Assembly (NCBI GenBank): GCA_947306175.1
Contig: CAMZFV010000016.1
Location: forward strand, 1 to 60,544
Source: an uncultured Prevotellaceae bacterium
GTDB lineage: Bacteria; Bacteroidota; Bacteroidia; Bacteroidales; Muribaculaceae
DNA length: 60,544 nucleotides
Reading direction: 5' to 3'
Part shown: one piece after another, positions 57,171 to 60,544 of the stretch
Layout of the letters: every line of letters begins with the position of its first letter
How positions within the stretch are numbered: the first letter of the stretch is position 1
The notes under the pieces: generated by a model
The model's database searches: none
What the model was told of the DNA's origin: nothing
What the model saw: only the letters and a program-made list of their open reading frames with translations
Program-made: the position numbers and the translations under genes

Positions 57171-57635
57171 ATGACAGAAAAGAAAATTACCACAAAGGTA
57201 AGGGTTTATTCTTATAATGAACTCACCGAGGAGCAAAAAAATTTAGTTGACCTCGCTCGAGAGGCCACCACACACGCCTATTCACCTTATAGCAATTTCA
57301 AGGTCGGCGCCGCCTTGAAGCTCGACAACGGAGAGATCTTTATCGGTGCTAATCAGGAGAATGCGGCCTTCGCAGGCATCTGTGGCGAGCGTGCCGCACT
57401 CTATGCCGCCGGGGCAAAATTCCCGGGCATCCCCGTCAAGGCTGTTGCCATCACTTCTTTCACTCGGGGCGAGTTTGTCGTGGAGCCCACGGCCCCCTGC
57501 GGCGTATGCCGCCAGGCTTTCCTGGAATTTGAGAAGAACGGCCATCCCATCGAACTGATCCTTGCCGGCAAGGAGAAAATCTACATCCTCGACAGCTTCC
57601 AGGCCACCATGCCGCTCTCCTTCACCGACTTCTAA
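57171..57635 (+). CDS. cdd: Cytidine deaminase
   Basis: 154 residues from the ATG at 57171, the size of tetrameric enzymes. It deaminates cytidine and deoxycytidine in pyrimidine salvage. YSPYSNFKVGAALKLDNG binds the ribose; zinc site GICGERAAL with Cys and catalytic Glu, and PCGVCRQAF with two Cys. Divergent from the glucosaminidase gene. Confidence 0.96.
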   Translation: MTEKKITTKVRVYSYNELTEEQKNLVDLAREATTHAYSPYSNFKVGAALKLDNGEIFIGANQENAAFAGICGERAALYAAGAKFPGIPVKAVAITSFTRGEFVVEPTAPCGVCRQAFLEFEKNGHPIELILAGKEKIYILDSFQATMPLSFTDF

Positions 57636-57897
57636 AGCCTCTTAAGGCTCAAGCAAAGTCGCTATTCCGCAAAAATTTAAAGTTGGCATCCGCATCTCAA
57701 CTAAACGAGATGCAGATGCCAACTATTGATTATCTCAACTTAAATTACTCGAGTTCCAAACTCCATCCAGAGTCAAATCTCTAAACTCTAACCTTTAGCT
57801 CGACAAAGTTTGTAGCATGAGTCGCAACGGAGTTGCGGTGTGCGAAAAACAAACCTTTGTCAAATCTCTAAACACTAAACTCTAACCTCTAAACTTC
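57636..57897. other. Gene-free stretch with low-complexity and hairpin sequence
   Basis: Holds TCTAAACTCTAACC-type units (57778-57798 and 57863-57894) and a structured element between (57801-57862, GACAAAG ... CTTTGTC with an inner GCAACGGAGTTGC hairpin). No gene seen. Confidence 0.5.
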
Positions 57898-57932
57898 AAG
57901 TTCCTAAAGCAGTCCAGCTGCTTTAGGAACTT
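57898..57932. terminator. Strong hairpin downstream of the large BspA-like gene
   Basis: A perfect 15-bp stem (57898-57912 with 57918-57932), 5-nt loop, 7 bp behind the stop codon. It has no long U-run. Confidence 0.75.
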
Positions 57933-57939
57933 GACTTAA

Positions 57940-60544
57940 TCAATTGCCTCCCAGCAGGTAGTCGATCAAGGCAGTGACATCCGAAACGTTGATGTTACTG
58001 TCTTGGTTCACATCGGCCTCGGCGGGAGCCTCGGCACCGCTCAATAGGAGATCAATCAGTGCGGTGGCATCAGCAACGTTGACTGTACCGTCGTGGTTCA
58101 CGTCACCGCGTTGGAACTGTGCCGCATTCGCCGTGATGATCACGTCCTCGTCAGGCATGGTCAGCGTGTAGGGATTCTCCTCACCCGTCAGGGTGCCAGC
58201 GCTGGCAATGTATCCAGTGGTCGAGCCGTCGAGATTGAGGCTCACCTGGTCCTCATTACCCGCATACAGCACGCCGTCATACATGATGCCCGTACCGTAG
58301 GCCGTGATGCCACTTGTCCCGTATTCGGCGATGTCATCGCCGACCATCTCTACGGTCACACCCTGGCCCGTGATGCTGTGGGCCTGCTTGCCCTGCAACT
58401 CGCCCAGCGTCTCGGTGTAGTAGCAGTTGGTGATGTCGGCACCGTTGCGGCACAAGGTTGAGCTGCCCTCCTCGCTGACCCAGGTCTCGCCCTCGGCAGC
58501 AGCAGGAGCGTAGAGGCAATTCTTGATCATAGGATTATTTCCTCCTCTCCAGCCGATGAAGCCGCCGCAATTGGTGGTGCCGTTGGTGGTGAGCAGTTTG
58601 CCGTCAAAGGTGCAGCCCTCGATATTGAGGCTGTTGCCGCCCGTGGTTCTGCCGACGAAGCTACCATGGGTGCCGTCGCCTTCAACGCTGCTGATGATGG
58701 TGATGCTGCTGCGGCAGTCGGTGATGTTGGCAGGTGAACAGTTCATCTCGCCGATGAATCCGCAGGCGTACTTGTTGCTGGTGGTGATGGTGCCGCTCAC
58801 GGTACAGCCCTCGATGTTGAGCACACCCCACGCACGGCCCACAAGACCGCTGGCATGAGTGGCATCGGTATTGATGTCGCACACCACATTCAGGTCCTTG
58901 ATGGTGGCGGGGCTGTTCTCCTCATCGTCAGGGTTGGCTAAGGTGTTGCTGATATAGCTGAACGGGGCAACGCCGTTGACATCCTCGGTTGAGGTGAAGG
59001 TCAGCTTGTGATGGTCGCCGTCAAATGAGCCGCAGAAGTCATGGCCGCTTGAACCTGCCATGCGCGTCACACTGATGTCCGCACCCAGTTTCACCGTCTT
59101 GCCGCTAAAGCGGTTCCACGTGTCGTTGTCCTGCAGACAGTCGCAGAAGTAGTCCCAACCCTCAGCACTGCTGATGATGTAGGGATTCCCCTCTGAACCA
59201 TCGCCTTCGCCCAGGAGTGAAGTAAAGATGGCATTCACCGTCACATCGCCGGCAGGCATCACAAAGGTGTAGGTGCCGTTAGCTCCTGCGGTGGTCTCCA
59301 CAGGCGCGTTGCCGTTCATCACGGTGAGGGACTCAAGCACGCAGCCATTGTCGGGCGTGGCGGTGAGTGTTACGGTCGTGCCTTCACTGGCGGCTTCCTT
59401 ATCGCTTGTCACGCTGCCGTGTGCAAAGTTGGGCACCGTGATGCTGTAACTGGCGGCGACACTAAGCGACACGTTGTCGGTAGTGATATTATCGGGTAAG
59501 ATCAGTTGATATTGGTTATTTCCCAGGCTGACAGTCTCAACGGCAACACCATTGACCTCAAAACCATAAGCGGCCTGATTGGTCGATACAGTAATCACTG
59601 AGCTTTCAGCGTAGTAGTCGCCATAGATTGTGCCATTAATGTCGGTAATATTCTCATCATGAGTGATGGTGAAGAGGCCTTTCACGGCTTTAGCATCTTC
59701 CCAAGCCACTTTTTTGGAGGCATACATATAGACGGTCACCTGATTACGGTTGTTGTAGAATTGTCTATCTACTGAAAGCGATTCTTCAGTGAGACAGATA
59801 ATCTCAGTGAGGTTCTGATAGCCAGAAGTTCGGTTGAATGCAAAATCGCCAATACTGGTCAGTCCAGCGCAGGGCAGAACGATGCTCTCGAAATGGCAGT
59901 TTTGAAAAGTGTATGCACCGATAGTTTCCAGTTGAGAACCGTCAGCAAAAGTCACCGTGGAGAGATCAGTGCAATTATAAAAAGCATTTGGGTCGATGCT
60001 AATCAGCGAGGCGGGGAGGCTCAAGCTGGTGATAGAGGTTCTATTAAAGGCTGATCGGCCTATACTCGTCAGGCTGGTACAGCCGCTCAAGTCTATAGCA
60101 CCGAGTGGTGACATGTAGAAGGCGCCCTCTCCAATGCTCGTCAAATCGTGACATCCGCTCAGGTCAACGGAAGTGAGTGCAGTACTGTTGAATGAATAGC
60201 CACCGATAGTCTGCAACTGCGAGTTGGGAGCAATGTTCACCGTAGTCAGTGTAGTGCAGTCATAAAAAGCATCTATACCAATATTTATTAGCGAGGCAGG
60301 CAGGTTGACCGAAGTAAGGTCCGAAGCCACAGGCATACCGAAAGCTTTTTCTCCAATATCGGTAATGCCTTCGTTGATGACGATGCTTGTGATACCGCTA
60401 AAGTCCTTATAGGCAAAAGCAAAAAGGCTGATCTCGCCGGTGCCACTGATGGTCATCGTTGAGCCGTTGATGGTGTAGGTGGCATTGGTGCCGCACGAGC
60501 CCGTGTCAGGGATATCATAAGCCCACGCCGTGGTGGCCGTGAGC
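57940..60544 (-). CDS. Large BspA-like surface protein with C-terminal dockerin (N-terminus outside the window)
   Basis: At least 867 residues, open to the right edge; the first codons visible (LTATTAWAYDIPDTGSCG) look like the end of a signal peptide, so little is missing. LRR_5/BspA repeats fill the first ~240 residues, then a ~100-residue variable part, an InlB-B-type repeat (SVTSDKEAASEGTTVTLTAT), a GLUG-like beta-helix region (about 440-750; NIEGCTVSGTITT) and a dockerin (DVNHDGTVNVADATALIDLL, DVNQDSNINVSDVTALIDYL). It is probably an adhesin. Confidence 0.88.
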   Translation of the reverse strand, partial: LTATTAWAYDIPDTGSCGTNATYTINGSTMTISGTGEISLFAFAYKDFSGITSIVINEGITDIGEKAFGMPVASDLTSVNLPASLINIGIDAFYDCTTLTTVNIAPNSQLQTIGGYSFNSTALTSVDLSGCHDLTSIGEGAFYMSPLGAIDLSGCTSLTSIGRSAFNRTSITSLSLPASLISIDPNAFYNCTDLSTVTFADGSQLETIGAYTFQNCHFESIVLPCAGLTSIGDFAFNRTSGYQNLTEIICLTEESLSVDRQFYNNRNQVTVYMYASKKVAWEDAKAVKGLFTITHDENITDINGTIYGDYYAESSVITVSTNQAAYGFEVNGVAVETVSLGNNQYQLILPDNITTDNVSLSVAASYSITVPNFAHGSVTSDKEAASEGTTVTLTATPDNGCVLESLTVMNGNAPVETTAGANGTYTFVMPAGDVTVNAIFTSLLGEGDGSEGNPYIISSAEGWDYFCDCLQDNDTWNRFSGKTVKLGADISVTRMAGSSGHDFCGSFDGDHHKLTFTSTEDVNGVAPFSYISNTLANPDDEENSPATIKDLNVVCDINTDATHASGLVGRAWGVLNIEGCTVSGTITTSNKYACGFIGEMNCSPANITDCRSSITIISSVEGDGTHGSFVGRTTGGNSLNIEGCTFDGKLLTTNGTTNCGGFIGWRGGNNPMIKNCLYAPAAAEGETWVSEEGSSTLCRNGADITNCYYTETLGELQGKQAHSITGQGVTVEMVGDDIAEYGTSGITAYGTGIMYDGVLYAGNEDQVSLNLDGSTTGYIASAGTLTGEENPYTLTMPDEDVIITANAAQFQRGDVNHDGTVNVADATALIDLLLSGAEAPAEADVNQDSNINVSDVTALIDYLLGGN

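Overview
The window is chromosomal DNA of a gut-type Bacteroidales bacterium, probably Muribaculaceae or Prevotellaceae. The grounds are the many promoters of the Bacteroidetes type (-33 TTTG, 19-21 bp, -7 TAnnTTTG), BspA-like leucine-rich-repeat surface proteins carrying dockerin modules, and host proteins of Bacteroidales type. No tRNA, rRNA, CRISPR array, transposase or integrase was seen.

Positions 1 to about 34.1 kb are the right part of a siphovirus-like prophage. Almost every gene is on the minus strand. Reading from the right, in the direction of transcription: a repressor (+, 33.75 kb) and small early genes, a primase-SF3 helicase (29.8-32.7 kb), a 600-bp repeat-rich gap that may be the origin, head genes (S49 protease, major capsid, a decoration-type protein), a coiled-coil protein with an apparent -1 frameshift extension, terminase genes, a candidate spanin, portal, connector and tail-completion genes, an endolysin amidase, and the start of the tail tape-measure gene. 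The integrase and the other prophage end must lie left of the window.

Accessory cassettes interrupt this core. They are two Panacea-type toxin-antitoxin modules (4.3-6.1 and 14.6-15.4 kb), two HicAB modules (15.7-17.7 kb), a two-gene SDH-like serine protease module (22.3-23.4 kb), two copies of an Xre/zinc-ribbon regulator with a divergent small RNA (3.7-4.3 and 23.6-24.1 kb), a four-gene ATGA-coupled operon (12.8-14.2 kb), and an AT-rich 2.3-kb insert that splits the tape-measure gene and supplies a new N-terminus for it. The cassettes share regulatory DNA. Two unrelated operons have an almost identical 75-bp promoter region, and two unrelated operons have leaders with the same layout of three repeats: one at the RNA 5' end, its antisense copy in a terminator loop, and a second sense copy abutting the start codon. 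That leader architecture is the best candidate here for an undescribed system.

From about 34.4 kb the DNA is host chromosome: three BspA-like dockerin proteins, an L,D-transpeptidase, enolase, two small secreted paralogues, an O-methyltransferase, a GxxExxY protein, a run of aroQ, a MaoC-like gene, a LolC/E-like permease and rbfA, an M16 peptidase, an ECF sigma factor with a membrane protein, an MsbA-like ABC transporter, a HigBA-like pair, kbl, a glucosaminidase, cdd, and a large BspA-like protein cut by the right edge.
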